A DNA stretch of 64,000 nucleotides from Guyanagaster necrorhizus (lineage: Eukaryota > Basidiomycota > Agaricomycetes > Agaricales > Physalacriaceae): contig NW_025064941.1 in NCBI RefSeq assembly GCF_019112545.1, positions 107,596 through 171,595 of the forward strand, read 5' to 3'. A program made the translations under genes and the position numbers. Below the pieces are notes generated by a model. The model had not been told where the DNA came from. It worked only from the letters and a program-made list of their open reading frames with translations, and did not search any database. This document shows, in pieces, positions 46,310 through 59,090 of the stretch (position 1 is its first letter; the number at the start of each line of letters is the position of its first letter).

Positions 46310-47840
46310 TAGAATGAACTGCTGTGACCCATTAAATATGAGTTTATTATTAGTTGTTTCAGTAATCTTTGGTGTTCCTAAGCCAGGGCTTGGTGCTTCT
46401 TGGCATGAAGCAATGTCCCATTAATAGCATACAAGTCCCCACTTAACTCTTCTATGAATTTTTCTTCCCTATCTAGCATAATGAAGCTAACTTTTCCTTC
46501 ACTATAGGTTACACTCTATCCATCCTTGTCCAACCATAAAATGGATACAAGGTTTGCCAATATGTCTGAGCAATGAAGAGCCTTTTCCAACATTACTATG
46601 TTTCTTTTGTTCATCTTAAAGGTGACTGTTCCAGTGCCAGCAATATTCAAGTTCACTTCAGCCTTTGATAATCCACCAGTGTAATTCTCAAGTGAGATAT
46701 AGTTGGAGAATGTAGTTCTCTGTTTAATAAAGTGCATAGTTGCACTAGAATCACTAAATAACTTTGATGAGTCTAATCCTCTCATCTTCTTAGCTATCAA
46801 AGTATAGTTCATTTCTGAAGTTCTGCTGTCTTTTTCTAAAATTTTGCTCATTCCACCTCCAGCATAGAGGGCAAATATGGACATTGAAACACTGGTAACG
46901 GGATCAATGACAGCTGTTGATTGTGCAAGGTTGGCTGAGAAAGATAGTAATAGTGTGTTGCATTTTTCTTTCCATCACAGAGGGTATTGACTCTGCTTTT
47001 CTCCATCAATTTTCCAGCAATCCTCAATAGTATGTCTGACATCTTTGCAGTTCTCATTGGCTTCATGAGACTTCCCATTAGATGGTCTCTGGTCATAGTG
47101 AGTGATGGTGTTCAGGCTTTGAATCTGTTGAGCCAATGCTGTGATAGAGGTATGCAATGCTTGGTTCAAAAAATTTGTAGATGTTGAATTTATGGATCAT
47201 CTACTATGGCTGTTAACTCTATCATCATGCATGGAGAGGTGTGCAACTATCTTAACAATGTCTTTCTCACTATGTAATATGCTAATAACAGGATTCCATG
47301 ACTCTGAGAAGGAGTTAATTAGGATAGTTGCAAATATACTGCTGTTGATTCCAGCTCCAGCATCATTTGCCTTCTTCAGTAGATGTCTCATCTTCTCAAT
47401 GTGTCCACCATCTCCTGTGATCTTGTTTCTGTCTTGGTACCTTGCCACCTTCAGTACATTCTCTCTTCTCTTTTGAATGATATTAGAATGAGCTTTATAT
47501 TCTTTTTGTAGTTTGCTTCATACCTCATGGGTTTTGCCTCTTGGGTCAAGGCCAAATCCAAAAGAGTCTATGACATTTCAAATGATGGAGAATAGTGCTG
47601 TGCTTTCACATTGGGCATATTCATGATCCAGAGAGTTGAGACTTGTTAATCCTATTGCAGATAATAAAAGCAGATTAGATGCTTAAAAGAAGACCTTGTT
47701 TTCCCAATAGTTTATAAGACTGTATGGATCTTTCTCAGCAATCATCATCATTTTCCAGGCAGTCCAGTTCTCACTATTGAACTTCTCATCAGCCTTAAGT
47801 TTGAAGAGTAAGACTTGAGATGTTATTGTCATTGACATTT
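46310..47840 (-). mobile_element. Copia gag / protease fragment, degenerate
   Basis: On the minus strand, gag begins near 47837 (MSMTITSQVLLFKLKADEKF, then NSENWTAWKMMM). It continues to ARYQDRNKITGDGGHIEKMR and INSFSESWNPVISILHS. After broken sequence come a protease-like region (SSATMHFIKQRTTFSNYIS, about 46750) and a gag-pre-integrase-like end (GDLYAINGTLLHAKKHQALA, about 46430). Integrase and RT are missing, so it is truncated. It is a different Copia family from the one at the left edge. CpG is practically absent. Confidence 0.8.
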
Positions 47841-47884
47841 TTCAGTGAAAAAAATTTTATAGAGGTTTTAGGTTTTTGGGTGAT

Positions 47885-48338
47885 TGTTAAGCCTAACTGG
47901 CACATGATCTGAGCATGTGATAAACTAGCACTGTATCATGTTTGTACAGTCACACCAGAGTTCACTAAATATACTCTGATAGACAAAGTGCTTCAAGGCC
48001 AGAGACAAGCTAGGCTTAAGAGAAGATAGTGTAAGATAAACTTATAGCTCAAAGCTAGACTACTACAGCAAGAGCTATCCTACTTATATACTGTGCAGCT
48101 TGTAATAAATATAACTGCTACTTATTATGCTATTTTGTGCTAGAATGCTGATTCTGTCTGGTTGTTGGAGACAAGACAATGAGGAATTGTCTGTAGGCAA
48201 GATGACTGAGTACAATAGCACTCTATCTGTTGTGATTATCTAATCCTTTTCATACCCTTCAGGGAAGTGCTTAAGATAAGATAAGCACTCTGATAAGATA
48301 AGAAGAAAAAAGAATAAGATATGGAGAAAATCATAATA
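47885..48338 (-). repeat. Gypsy LTR, family 1, minus orientation
   Basis: About 454 nt bounded by TGTTA and TCATAATA (consensus TCATAACA). It matches the LTR at 48567-49013 over most of its length in inverse orientation, for example the TATATAAGTAGGATAGCTCT core and the TGATAAACTAG...TGTATCATGTT segment. It directly follows a chromodomain tail, so it is the 3' LTR of a minus-strand Gypsy element. Confidence 0.8.
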
Positions 48339-48566
48339 TCATCTCTTTCTTAAGACTATCATCCTGATAGATCAATTGATAGAAGTCTTATAGTTTTATA
48401 TAGTATTGTCTATAGTTATATCATGTTCATAGATTCATTGACTGGATTCTGGTCTATATCCTTTTCACTTGACCAAATAATAGATAATAGTTTGAGTGTC
48501 TCTGTCACATGCCTGAACTTTCTGTAGTTTGTGGTTAAAAATTTGTTCTATTTTATAGTGTTCTTT
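48339..48566 (-). pseudogene. Gypsy integrase chromodomain tail, degenerate
   Basis: On the minus strand near 48480-48410 the sequence reads YLVK*KGYRPESSQ*IYEH. Both stops are TGA where the chromodomain has Trp (TGG). This is the C terminus of a chromovirus integrase, which steers insertion to modified chromatin. The rest of the pol is cut off by the plus-strand LTR at 48567. Confidence 0.75.
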
Positions 48567-49013
48567 TGTTATAATTTTTCCTTATTTTATCATCTTTTTC
48601 TTATTTTATCAGAGTGTCTATCTTATATTGAGCATCTATCTGAAGGTGTGGGAAAGATTAAGTAATCACAATGATGTGCACCATTATACTTGGTTGCCTT
48701 GTCCTTGAACAATTCCCTATTGTCTACTCTCTGATAACTAGACAGAATAAGCAGTGTAGTACAGAACAGTACAATAGAAAGGCAGCTATATTTATTATAG
48801 TTAAACAGTATATAAGTAGGATAGCTCTCAATATAGTAGTTCAGCTTCAAGCTATAAGTTTATTCCATACTATCTTCTCTTGAGCTCACCTTGTTTCTGG
48901 CCTTGAAGTATTTGCCTGGAATAACACATTAAGTGAACTATAGCATGACTGTATGAACATGATACAACACTAGTTTATCATGTGTTCAGGTCATATGCAA
49001 GCTAGGTCTAACA
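48567..49013 (+). repeat. Gypsy LTR, family 1, plus orientation
   Basis: About 447 nt from TGTTATAATTTTTCC to GGTCTAACA, containing TATATAAG at 48809-48816. It is followed after a short primer-binding-site region by a gag-like open region. Homologous to the three other family-1 copies in the window. Confidence 0.8.
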
Positions 49014-50885
49014 GTTAGCTCAAAGCTTCCTGTTTCTCTTTTCTTACACACACTAGGGGTGAAGGAAACCAGATGCTATCAACCTGCAATCATCTCTGAC
49101 TTTGTCAAGCTCTTGAGCACTATTATTGGCACTCTGCTTAGGCTTTTCATTATTGTTTATCTCTGCTGAGAAAACCAATCTATTACTGCTTAAGTAATCA
49201 GATATTATCAGAGTCTCTAAACTATTTATCACTGAACCAGAAATGTCACATCCATTCTCTCCCTCTATGATCTCTCTTTTGAGTCTGCCTGAGTCACCAA
49301 CAAGCCTGCACAAGGAGCTATATCAAAAACTGCCTTCAGAGACTCAAATCTAGAAGTTCTTCCACTGGAATAAGAAAAACCCAGATGTCAAAGAAGATAC
49401 TACTCACATATCCTTTATCATGATCTGCCAAACCTCCCTCCAGTCCCAGACTATGAGAATAAGAACATTCTTAATGACTTCTTTGATACAGAATCATCTT
49501 CTGCCCTTACCACTGCCCTCTTGGAGCATAGAATTGGAGACCATACTCAAGACATTCTTGATGCTGCCAGAATGGCTATAAGCTCTGGCTATGACTCTCT
49601 TTATGTGACTCCTGAAGTACTCTCATCCAGCTGCAAGAACACTGAAAGTTGTAGCTGAGGAAACACTGCAAGCTTCTATTACACTGACCAGAGCAACAGA
49701 CATAGCAGTCATAATCTCTATTGACAGAACTGACATCTTGCATAAGTTCTCAAAGTATGATCAGCCAGAACTTGGTCTGAGTCTGAGACCTAGCATAGTG
49801 CTGAAGAAGTATATGAAAGAGAAAAACATGAAGAATACAGACAATGACAAGAATGAGACCAATATGAGTGAGATAGACACTATCCTCCAAGTCTCTTCTG
49901 AGAGCTGAGTTGGTATAGATCACTGGCAAGTTGGTCTAGATCCATACTCTCTAATCTTCTTGCAGAAGGTTTCTTTTCTTGAACTTCCAACACTCCTTTA
50001 TTCACTTATAGGATCTATCTCCCATCTTTAGCTCATATCTCTGACTCAACTATCTAGCAACTCATCTGAGGCCAAATTGCTGGAGTACTCCTTGACAAGC
50101 AGAATACTGACCAATTTCAAGAGTATCATGCAGCAGTGGAGGTAACAGACAGGAGAACCAAGTCTAATGAAGAACTCTTTCTCCAACCTACTCCTCTTGC
50201 TGACCCTAGATCCAGCACTCCAGGACAACTTGCCTACAACAGTGAAACCTCAGGCACTATTCATCTTCAGTCTACTTGATGACTCCTCTGAGAAGGACAG
50301 CAAGGACAGCAAAGAGTACAATGATCTAACCACAGTATCTTTTGAAATACTCAAGAGGTATTATAAGATTGAGAATGAAGAACTATTAGAAGCAGAAATA
50401 TAATGTGAGAAGGAGCAGGAGTTTACAAGGTTGTACCAGAAAAAAGTTGTGGAGCTTTCTTAGGATATAGGATGGAGGATGACATCATTGAGAGAGAAAT
50501 ATTTAATAGTGGATAATACTGAATGAATGTATATTTTACAGTATGCCATGACTGAGCAGGCTATTTTTCTTTACAATAAAGTCCACTCTGAAGACCTCCT
50601 GGCCAAACTTCTAGAATATTAATCTTGGTTCAAGATCTGACTGATACTGAATATACCACTTATTTTCTCAAAATAGGCTGTCTACTCAGCACCAATTATT
50701 CAAACTATCACTATAGCTTTTACCTACTATTGGTGACTGCAAACTCTACAAGCTGAGAATCCAACCAGATATCTCTGGAAGCTGAAGGAAAGCTGACTAA
50801 TAGGAGGACAGCTGCCTGCTGATGAAGCCAGGACTAGTGGCCAGCCAGAAGAAGACAACTCTAAAGCCACAAAACAGAGATTTCT
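49014..50885 (+). pseudogene. Unrecognised gag-like ORF region, copy A
   Basis: Directly downstream of a plus-strand LTR. Broken frames read pieces such as NILNDFFDTESSSALTTALL, EILKRYYKIENEELLEAEI and YILQYAMTEQAIFLYNKVHS. The last pieces align with copy B at 53751-55740 (for example YILQYAATDCAIYIYNNTHP), so this is a family-specific protein-coding region, most likely gag, of the family-1 LTR element. I do not recognise a named domain. Numerous stops. It is cut at about 50886 by a different Gypsy fragment. Confidence 0.55.
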
Positions 50886-53292
50886 TTTTTAAATGAGCTT
50901 CATAGCAACTTTAGCCCCTTTGACACTATTGAAGATGCCAAAGATGCATTAGAACATCTTCAGATGTGCAATGAAGACTGAATCATAAAGTATATAGTCC
51001 AATTCAATCAGTATGCCTCAAAAATTGAGTACAGAGATAACTCTCTCTGCTATACCTTTTATTGTGGCCTCTGCACCTGCATCAAGAATGATATAATTCA
51101 CCATGAGAAGCCAAGCAACCTTTGTGACATGCACTTTCTTACTCAAGAACTTGATGCTCACTATTAGACTCAGAAGACTGAAATTGCCCATGAAAACCAA
51201 GACAATAAGGCCTCCAATCAATCTTCTAACTCCAAATTCAAGGGGTTCAACTCTTCTTCTTAGACTCCAGCTCCACACCAAAATCTACTATCTCTAAGCC
51301 CTATACTGACAAGCTAGACAAAGATAGCCATCTTACTCAGAAAGAAAAAGACTACTCACACCAGAACAACCTTTGCATGTTCTATAGAGCCAAATGTAAG
51401 ACCAAGAATTGCAACAAGCAGAAGGCAGCAGCCTCTGCCAAGAGTCATGCAGCTGAAGTAGACACTACTCCTGAGGAACCAGCTCTAATTGAGTCAAAAA
51501 ACTAAGAAGCAACCCTGTTCCCTCCATGTGAGTTCAGGGTTGTGTTGACTCTATTTACACACTAGAGATCATCACCCTCAATACAACATCTGTTTCCAAC
51601 CAATTCTTCCACCTTCTACTTTCAGCAGAATTACTGACTAGTATAGAGCCTGATGGGTCTCCAGCTTCTACCATTCTGCATTTTCTTGCTCTTATTGATT
51701 CTGGTTCTAGCCACTCCTTTGTTGACACTAAGTATGTAGCTGCTAATGATATTTCTATTAAAACCATCTCTAGCATACAACTCCAATTATTTGATAGCTC
51801 TGTCAGAAGCTGTATATCTCAAACTGCAATCATTCCTATCTGTTTTTCTTCTGGAGACATCTTCCCTATCAACTTCTATGTCACTTGTCTGAATTCATCT
51901 TGCAATCTTGTTCTAGAATACAACTGGCTCTCCCACTACAATCCACTGATTAACTGGACTGAGAACAGTATCACTTTCTATTCAAGCAACCAGGATTCCA
52001 CTCCAACTAATTCTATAGCCTCCACTGCATCTCTAAGACTTCTGTGCTCACAGGACAATAGTCCAGCCCTCTCTGAGCCCTCCAGCTCAATTCTAGGACT
52101 TCTATGCCCACTAGACTATTGGTCCAACTTCTGGGACTTCACCTCATTCCAAATCTGCTCTGGATAGCTGGCAGGCTCTGTTTCCATATAAACCCATCTA
52201 TTCCTATCCTCTCTCAGAATCCTTTACTATGAAAGCACATCTAAAGATCTTTATCATATCTGCTGCTGCATTTGTCTGAGCTAGTGCAGAAGAAGGCACT
52301 CAGCAGTTCATACTGCAGCCTTCATTGCTTAATATTGGAGCCAAAGCCACATTTGTGAAACTGGCAGATCTTTCATTGGTGCCAGTAGAGTACCATGGTT
52401 TTGCAGATGTCTTCAGTGATACCCTCTCTGAAAAGCTACCTGAACACAGGTCATATAACCTCAAAATCAACCTCAAGAAAGAAACATCTCTACTGCTTAG
52501 ACTCATTTATTCTCTCTCAGAATCCAAACTCAAGACCCTATGAGAGTTTATTAATGATAATCTGTGTAATAAATTCATTACTCTATCCTACTCTCTGCAT
52601 GGGGCTCTGGTCCTATTTGTCAAAAAAAAGACCAGTGAACTCTGACTCTGTGTCAACTACCACAGTCTAAATAAATTTTCCAAAAAGGATTGCTACTCTC
52701 TTTCTCTCATTTCTGATCTCCTCAACTCCACCTGCTCTATGTGCATCTACACCAAGCTTAACCTTTGATATATCTACCATCTCATCTGCATAGCTAAAGG
52801 AGATGAATGGAAAACAGCCTTCCAGATCTATTATAGTTTCTTTGAATAGTATGTCATGTCTTTTGGCCTTACAAATGCTCTGGCAGCATTCTAATGATTT
52901 GTAAATGATATATTCTGACATGCTCAACATATCAATAGTAGTTTATCTTGATGATATTCTCATATATTCCAACAATCTAAAAGATCACCAGAAACATGTT
53001 CATGAGGTCCTACACAGATTTAGAGCTAATAGACTCTACTGCAAAGGCTCTAAATAGAAATTCAACTGGGATTCCATGAAATATCTAGACTACATCTTAT
53101 TATCTAAAGGACTTCACATGTCTGAAGAAAAAGTCAAAGACATCCAATCTTTTCTTGGCTTTGCCAACTTCTATTATCACTTTATACATGAATATAGTGA
53201 TATTATTATTCCCCTTATACAACTCACCCACAAGGAAACTCCATGGAAATTTGATAACAAATGCTTGGCTGCCTTCAATGAGTTGGAATAGG
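50886..53292 (+). mobile_element. 5'-truncated Gypsy gag-protease-RT fragment
   Basis: Begins inside gag at the point equivalent to about 63694 in the younger element (DELHSNF...FD). It continues through a protease with the DSGSSHSFVDTKY active site (51690-51730) and CNLVLEYNWLSHYNPLINW. RT follows: PEHRSYNLKINLKKE, VKKKTSEL, and VVYLDDILIYSNN with the YLDD catalytic box (near 52945). KDIQSFLGFANFYYHFIHEY ends at the RNase H boundary. Many TGG-to-stop changes. The right end is cut by an LTR at 53293. Confidence 0.85.
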
Positions 53293-53750
53293 TGTTATGA
53301 TTTTCTATTCTTTTTCTACTCTTTTCTTTGTTTTTACCTCTATTTATGCTTAGTCAGAGCACTTAGACCAGCACCTAGAACTGTGGGACAGTCTTAGTCA
53401 GCATTCTGACTATTGTCTCACAATATATAGTGACACCTCAACAGCAAAACAACTATTCTTTTATAGATAACCATAATACTTTAGGATAATGGGTACTATA
53501 GCATAGACACTTACAATTAGTAATGCTATAATTATCCCAGAGATGAACAGTAGATAAGTAGTATAGTCAATACCATATATTCCTAGTCTCAAACTATTCT
53601 TTATCCATACCACTTAATCTTGAGTCAACATTGTATTGACCTTAAAACACAACACTGCTATATATATAGTGGACTCAACCATGACTGTACAAACTGGATA
53701 CAGCAGTTGTTTATCATGTGTTAGTGGTCACATATCACCTGAGCCTAACA
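53293..53750 (+). repeat. Gypsy LTR, family 1, plus orientation, diverged
   Basis: 458 nt from TGTTATGATTTTC to CTGAGCCTAACA. It is more diverged than the other copies but shares TTTATCATGTGTTnnnGTCA near its end. It interrupts RT on its left and precedes gag-like copy B on its right, so it reads as the 5' LTR of a separate insertion. Confidence 0.78.
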
Positions 53751-55740
53751 ATTAGTTTGAGACTTCTATTTCTCTTTCTTTATGCTTATCATGAGTGAAA
53801 AAGACTAAATGCCCTCTATCAACATCACAACTACCAATCTCACAAATGACTTCTTCAAGCTATTAGTGTCTATCATTGGAAAACTCTTAGGCCTGATCAC
53901 CATCATTCAACTTTGCTATAGACATCAATCAATTATGGCTTGGGTAGTCAGATATTACCAATCCTTCATCCAGATACAACAAATACTATGAAATGGCACT
54001 CTTGATCTCCTCCTCTATGACATCCCTCTCTCTGCCAGAACCTCCTTTCAGCCTGTGATCAGAGCTGTACTCAAGATCAGAGATAGTCATGCAGATGAAG
54101 GATGCACTATAGAAGAAGAAAGACCTCAGCAGTCAAATGGACCCTCTCAAGCAACTAGTAGACATGGTGAGTCTCAGAACACAGGGTTCCAAAATCTGTG
54201 GGTTCTGCCACACCTCCCTCCAGTCTTGGACCATGAAGATAAAAACCTCCCTAGTGACTTCTTTGAGAAGTTGCCTTTCTCTGACCCTTCTACAGCTCTC
54301 CATGAGCCAGGCATTAGAGACCATGCCTGGAGGCTGAAGAAGAATATTATGATGCATAGTATAAACAGCAAGCCAGAGAAGAGTGAGCAGCAGAGTGAGG
54401 CTCCATCCCACCCAAGTATTATAGACTATATAAAGAGGCAAAAAGAGATTTATACTACAAAGAGGAAGGAGATATACACTCAGAAGTCACTGCTAAAATC
54501 ACCCAGCAGATTGGAGTCTCTGACCTCTCATCCTCCAGCCCCACCAACAGTAGTGATGATGGATTCCAAGAGTGGAGCTCTGATGATGAGGATGATCTCT
54601 GGTCCAGGGACCACTGAGCCAATGCTCAAGTCCTCACTGCAGACAAGGCCAGAAATATTGATGATGGCTATGAGTCTCTGCCTCCCATATACAAAAAAAG
54701 CACTGGGAGCAGGAGCAATGCCTTCCTCCCCTCAGACATCAGCTTTATTCTCAATGGTTATGGGATTTAGGTCTCTTTTGAAACTAGAATCTCCAAATAA
54801 GCTCTCTGATAATTTTTATGCAGATGTATTGTCATCCTCTTTCTCAATAATGAGTTCTGTGGTGACTTCTGCTGATAAAGTGAGAGAGTGGTGAAAGAAA
54901 GAGAGTGATGAAGAAACCAGGAGGCTGGGAGAGCAGAGCCCTCTCAATCTAGTCAGCAGTCTACTACTCAAACTAACAGGGAGCTCTCTGGTGACAATTT
55001 GAGCATCCAAGCTGCCCAGCTATGATCTACATAATGACTCTCTAGGGGAGAGTGAGGAGGATAGTGGAAGAGAGTCCAACAAGGATGACAAGATTGAGAA
55101 GGACCTTTCAGTTGAGGGTGAAGACTGCCCACCATTCAGACTTACAGATGAAGAAGAACTTAAATGAACTATCTAGAAAACCAGAGAGGAAGAATTCAAA
55201 GCACTATATCAGGAAAGAACAGTGGTCCTGTGGCAGGAAGTCAGTTGGCTAATAACCTCTCTCAGTAGGAGGTACTTAGTTGCTGACAATGAGGAAAAGA
55301 GATATATTTTACAATATGCTGCAACTGACTGTGCTATCTATATTTATAACAATACACACCCAGAAAACTGACTAAAGGCCTTGCCAGCCTTCAAATACAA
55401 AGTCCAACCCATACTGAATACTCTATTGATCACCTCAAACAGAGCTATATATACAGCATCTTTTATTTGAACAATGACACCTTTCACCTGACTCACCTGG
55501 ACTTGACCATCAACTCCAACAGCCCTGAGCTGAGAAGCTGTCAGCCAAACTAGTCAACTCTGACTACAGGAACTCTTACAGCCTATTAGATTTTGAAACT
55601 CTTAGACCAACAAAAGGAGCTGACTATTAGCTGGAGCCAGACAAGCCTCAGCTGATAAAGCAGAAGGAGATGACTCTGAAGCAATGCACCTTGGATTCAT
55701 TATATGAAACAGTGATATACAGGGTACATGTTCAGCCCTA
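53751..55740 (+). pseudogene. Unrecognised gag-like ORF region, copy B
   Basis: Longest open piece 54055-54894, with QNLWVLPHLPPVLDHEDKNL and DFFEKLPFSDPSTALHEPGI. A Lys/Glu-rich coil and REEEFKALYQERTVVLWQEV (about 55185) follow, then YILQYAATDCAIYIYNNTHP. The same protein pattern occurs in copy A. An early segment, NDFFKLLVSIIGKLLGLITI, also has a counterpart in copy A (SDFVKLLSTIIGTLLRLFII). Function inferred as gag from its place right after an LTR; no database-level identification is claimed. Confidence 0.55.
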
Positions 55741-57140
55741 TAATTTGCAAATTCTGCATAACACACTAGAATATGCTAGTAACTAAGGAACATTAGCCAG
55801 TAGAGGACCATAGCTGAGGCTCTGAGCTAATAGTCATGCTAGTCACCAATATTAAGTCCAAAAGAGACTTTATAAAATAACATGGCCTAAGGATAAAAAT
55901 CCTAAGTCAGATTTGAACTTAGAAAAGTTCTGCACTACACCTTGAAAAATACTAAGTCTAAGTTGGACTTAGAAATAGTACCTCAAATGGGGCCAATTCT
56001 ATATGCCACTAAGACAAGTATATTCTAAGACAGCTAGAGGCATAACATCATAGCTGGTTGTAGAGTATTGAGTAAAGATAGCATTATCTAGGAGCAGTAA
56101 GAAGAGAGACCCAACAATCTGTGACTAGCACTCTGAGTTTTGACTCAAATGCCTAAGTCTGAATTTCTTAGGTATCAGATGACCTAAAAGACTTAGAATT
56201 GAGAGGAATAGAGTGGATAGGACTGGTTGACCAGGCCTGATCAATCAAGCTACTAAGAATAACTCAGAGGATTAAAACTCTGAGTAGACAGAAAGGAGTT
56301 AGGTACCCACAGGCACTGTAGGCTTAAAATAAAGCTGTGCGGTGGCCAGATGGGTCTGGGCAAGCCTAAGAGAGTCCAGGAGCATGGCCATTCTGGAATA
56401 ATAGCATGATTCTGCTTTAAACAGGAGAAATACAAGTTTGAATGCTTTATTTATAGATTCTATACCTGTTGTTGATGTATAAAAGAAGAGAATGGGGGAA
56501 AATAGAAAGCAAGCGACCCACCCCCATGTTCAGGCCTTCTAGCCCACTGTAGCTAGTCCCTGGGACAATGGATTTTGAGTTCTGCTTCGACTTAGTGATT
56601 TATTTAAGTTGCTTTGTCACTTAAAGAGGATTGGATTGGAATAATAACTGTATTTTGGGTTTCAGATTAATTTGGGTTCTAAACTATAAGGGTTTCAGCA
56701 TCAGAATACAAGTTCTTCAGTTTTGAGGACCACTAGCCAGCCAAGAGTGCAGCTAGTCAAGCCTAAGTGCTTGATAGACTTAGTATTTGGGTTTCAGAGT
56801 TCATTGAGTTTTGGAATATTCTAAGTTGATTTGGAGTGCAATTTTGCATTGATTCTAAGTCCTAATTATACTTAAACATTGCTATAAACTACTCTCATGA
56901 GTATTGCATCTTTGAAAGCAAGATAGAGTTAAATAACTGTTTTTATTGACTGTTTCTTTGATTTTACTTAAGACTGCAAGAGTGCTTCTATTGTACCTGA
57001 AACAACTGATCTCAACTATATTTGGTGATTGTGTATTGAGTGGTTAGGTGTTGGTGTTTGAGAGTTCATTCCTCATTTGTCTCTCTTAGTCACTTAGCCA
57101 TCACCAAGTACATCAACAGATGCATTATATAAAAGGAAGT
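55741..57140 (+). repeat. LTR/leader-like region with CTAAGTC/GACTTAG motifs
   Basis: Non-coding. It has scattered copies of CTAAGT or ACTTAG in both orientations (near 55905, 55955, 56150, 56183, 56601, 56765, 56855) and a TATA-like GTATAAAAGAAG near 56478. The following Gypsy gag at 57141 suggests the region holds that element's 5' LTR and leader, but no second LTR copy is present to define its ends. Confidence 0.4.
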
Positions 57141-58120
57141 ATGATCTGAGAGAAGCCTCATCACTGATGACAATTCCCTCCACTTATTTTCCAGGCCTCT
57201 GGTCAAGTGGAAACAACCACTATTTGACAAATACCCTAATCTGATAGGGGTCTTACCTCAGAATGCAGCTATGCTACAGTGCAAATCCAATCTTCTCCAG
57301 ACCTCTTGACCCTTCAAGGGCACCTCAGATGATATTGACCAGTTTATAGTCAACTGTGAGCAGTACTTTGAGGTTTACATTGCTTATCTTGGGGCAGACA
57401 TGAACAAGGTTACCTTCACTGCCTCTTACTTTGAAAGTAAGACCAAACAATGGTGAATTCTAATTACCCCAATGCTATGCTCTATCACCTGCCAACACTA
57501 CTGCTATCCATCCTGGCCCATCTTCAAGCAAATGATCTGGAATAAGTTTATTGATCCAGCCATCCAGGAGATTCACAAGAATAAGATGAAGGAGCTCTGT
57601 ATAGGTGATAAGATCACCAGTGAATACTTTGACAAACTGGAATGATTAGGAACATTAGCAGAGATATGAAAGAGTGTTGATGACAATAGGCAGATGGTCA
57701 GGTACCTCAAGATGGGGGTATCTCTATCCTATATCAGCATAATCTCAAATATTGGCACTAACATTCTGAAGGGGTATGACACATAGAAGGCATAGATCAT
57801 GGAGATGAACAAAGAAAGACTGTGACAGAAGGCAGCTAGCACAGGAATGATGACTGAGTAGAAGAAGCCCTATCAAGTGGAAAATAGGAAGAACACCAGC
57901 AGTGGATCCTCAGCAAAGCTCAACACCACCATGACTCCAACTCCTTCTTACACTGCACAGAAGACAAGCACTGGAACAACTTATACCAGCAGTGGAAAGC
58001 TGATAGACATTGACTGTCTCAAGAAGGAAGGAAAGTGCTTCAACTGTGGGTAGAAGGGACACATGTTCAGGGACTGCCTAAAGAAGAAGCATACAAGAGA
58101 AGATTTCTGAGCTTAGATAA
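57141..58120 (+). pseudogene. Gypsy gag with CCHC knuckle, degenerate
   Basis: Open pieces read GVLPQNAAMLQCKSNLLQTS, TSDDIDQFIVNCEQYFEVYI and ITSEYFDKLE (retrotransposon gag capsid), ending in the nucleocapsid knuckle CFNCG*KGHMFRDC (about 58030). The stop is TAG at a Trp position (TGG). Stops at several Trp or Arg codons show it is dead. Confidence 0.8.
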
Positions 58121-59090
58121 TGGAATTACAGAAGGAAGCTGAAGGACTTGAAGACCTGGGAACAGAAACCCAGATCAAAAAGGTAAAAGATGGAGCTGAT
58201 GAGTGAGTGATTCCACTCAGTCAGCCAAAGGACTTATTAGTGTGTTACCAGTAGCTGTGAGTCAGACTCATATGCCTTCTGTAGGTAGTAATATTTATAT
58301 GCATTTGAATATACCCCAAGCTATTCTCTCTACTCACACATCTAAAAAATCACACCAACAAACTTAAATGTCTGCAGGCCAAACAGGGGGAGAGACTCTC
58401 ATTGGTTGGCTGAAACCATTTGAAACCAAATGGACTTAGTGAACTATAAAAGAAGCATGAAGCAAGGAGGAAGCCATAGCCTCCCTATGAAACTGGATCT
58501 AGAGGACCTAATCAACAGAAGTAGATGAGGCACTAGTTGATAGAATCAAGAAGGCAGAGTGAGAGAAAGCCCTAGAATAGCTGGATGAGCTGCAAGGGCT
58601 GAAGAAGTTTATCCAGTGACAGAAGACATACAGAAGAGACCTTATGATGAAGGCACAAATCCAGACTCTCACCAATCAGACCACTTTTGCCATTACTACT
58701 CTAATTGAAAGTGGCTGTACAGAAAGTTCAATCAACAGAGCCTTTGTTGAAAAACACCATCTTTCCACAAAAGCCACTGCTGCCCCTATACTAGTATATA
58801 ATGGAGATGAAACCAAGAATCAAGCAGAATCCATCACCAAGTTCATTAAACTCCAGCTCACTATTGGAGACCACACAGAATGAATTGATCTGGTGATTAC
58901 TGACCTTGGAGCAAAGGAGCTATTTCTTGAATATAATTGGCTTATTCAGCACAATCCTCTTATCAATTGGAAGACCAGTCAGATCACTTTCATCTGTTGT
59001 AGATGTTGCAAAACTCTGTTTACCCTCTCTGACATCAACCCTGATGAGCAGTGACATGCTCTCTCCATGTTCAAGCATGTAAAATTGCAA
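58121..59090 (+). pseudogene. Gypsy protease region, degenerate
   Basis: After a spacer, FAITTLIESGCTESSINRAF (about 58685-58745) aligns with the retropepsin loop. The active-site D-S-G has become E-S-G. LFLEYNWLIQHNPLINWKTS (about 58925-58980) is the conserved end of the domain. It continues the gag at 57141 and is separated from its RT (60931) by about 1.8 kb of foreign sequence. Confidence 0.75.
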
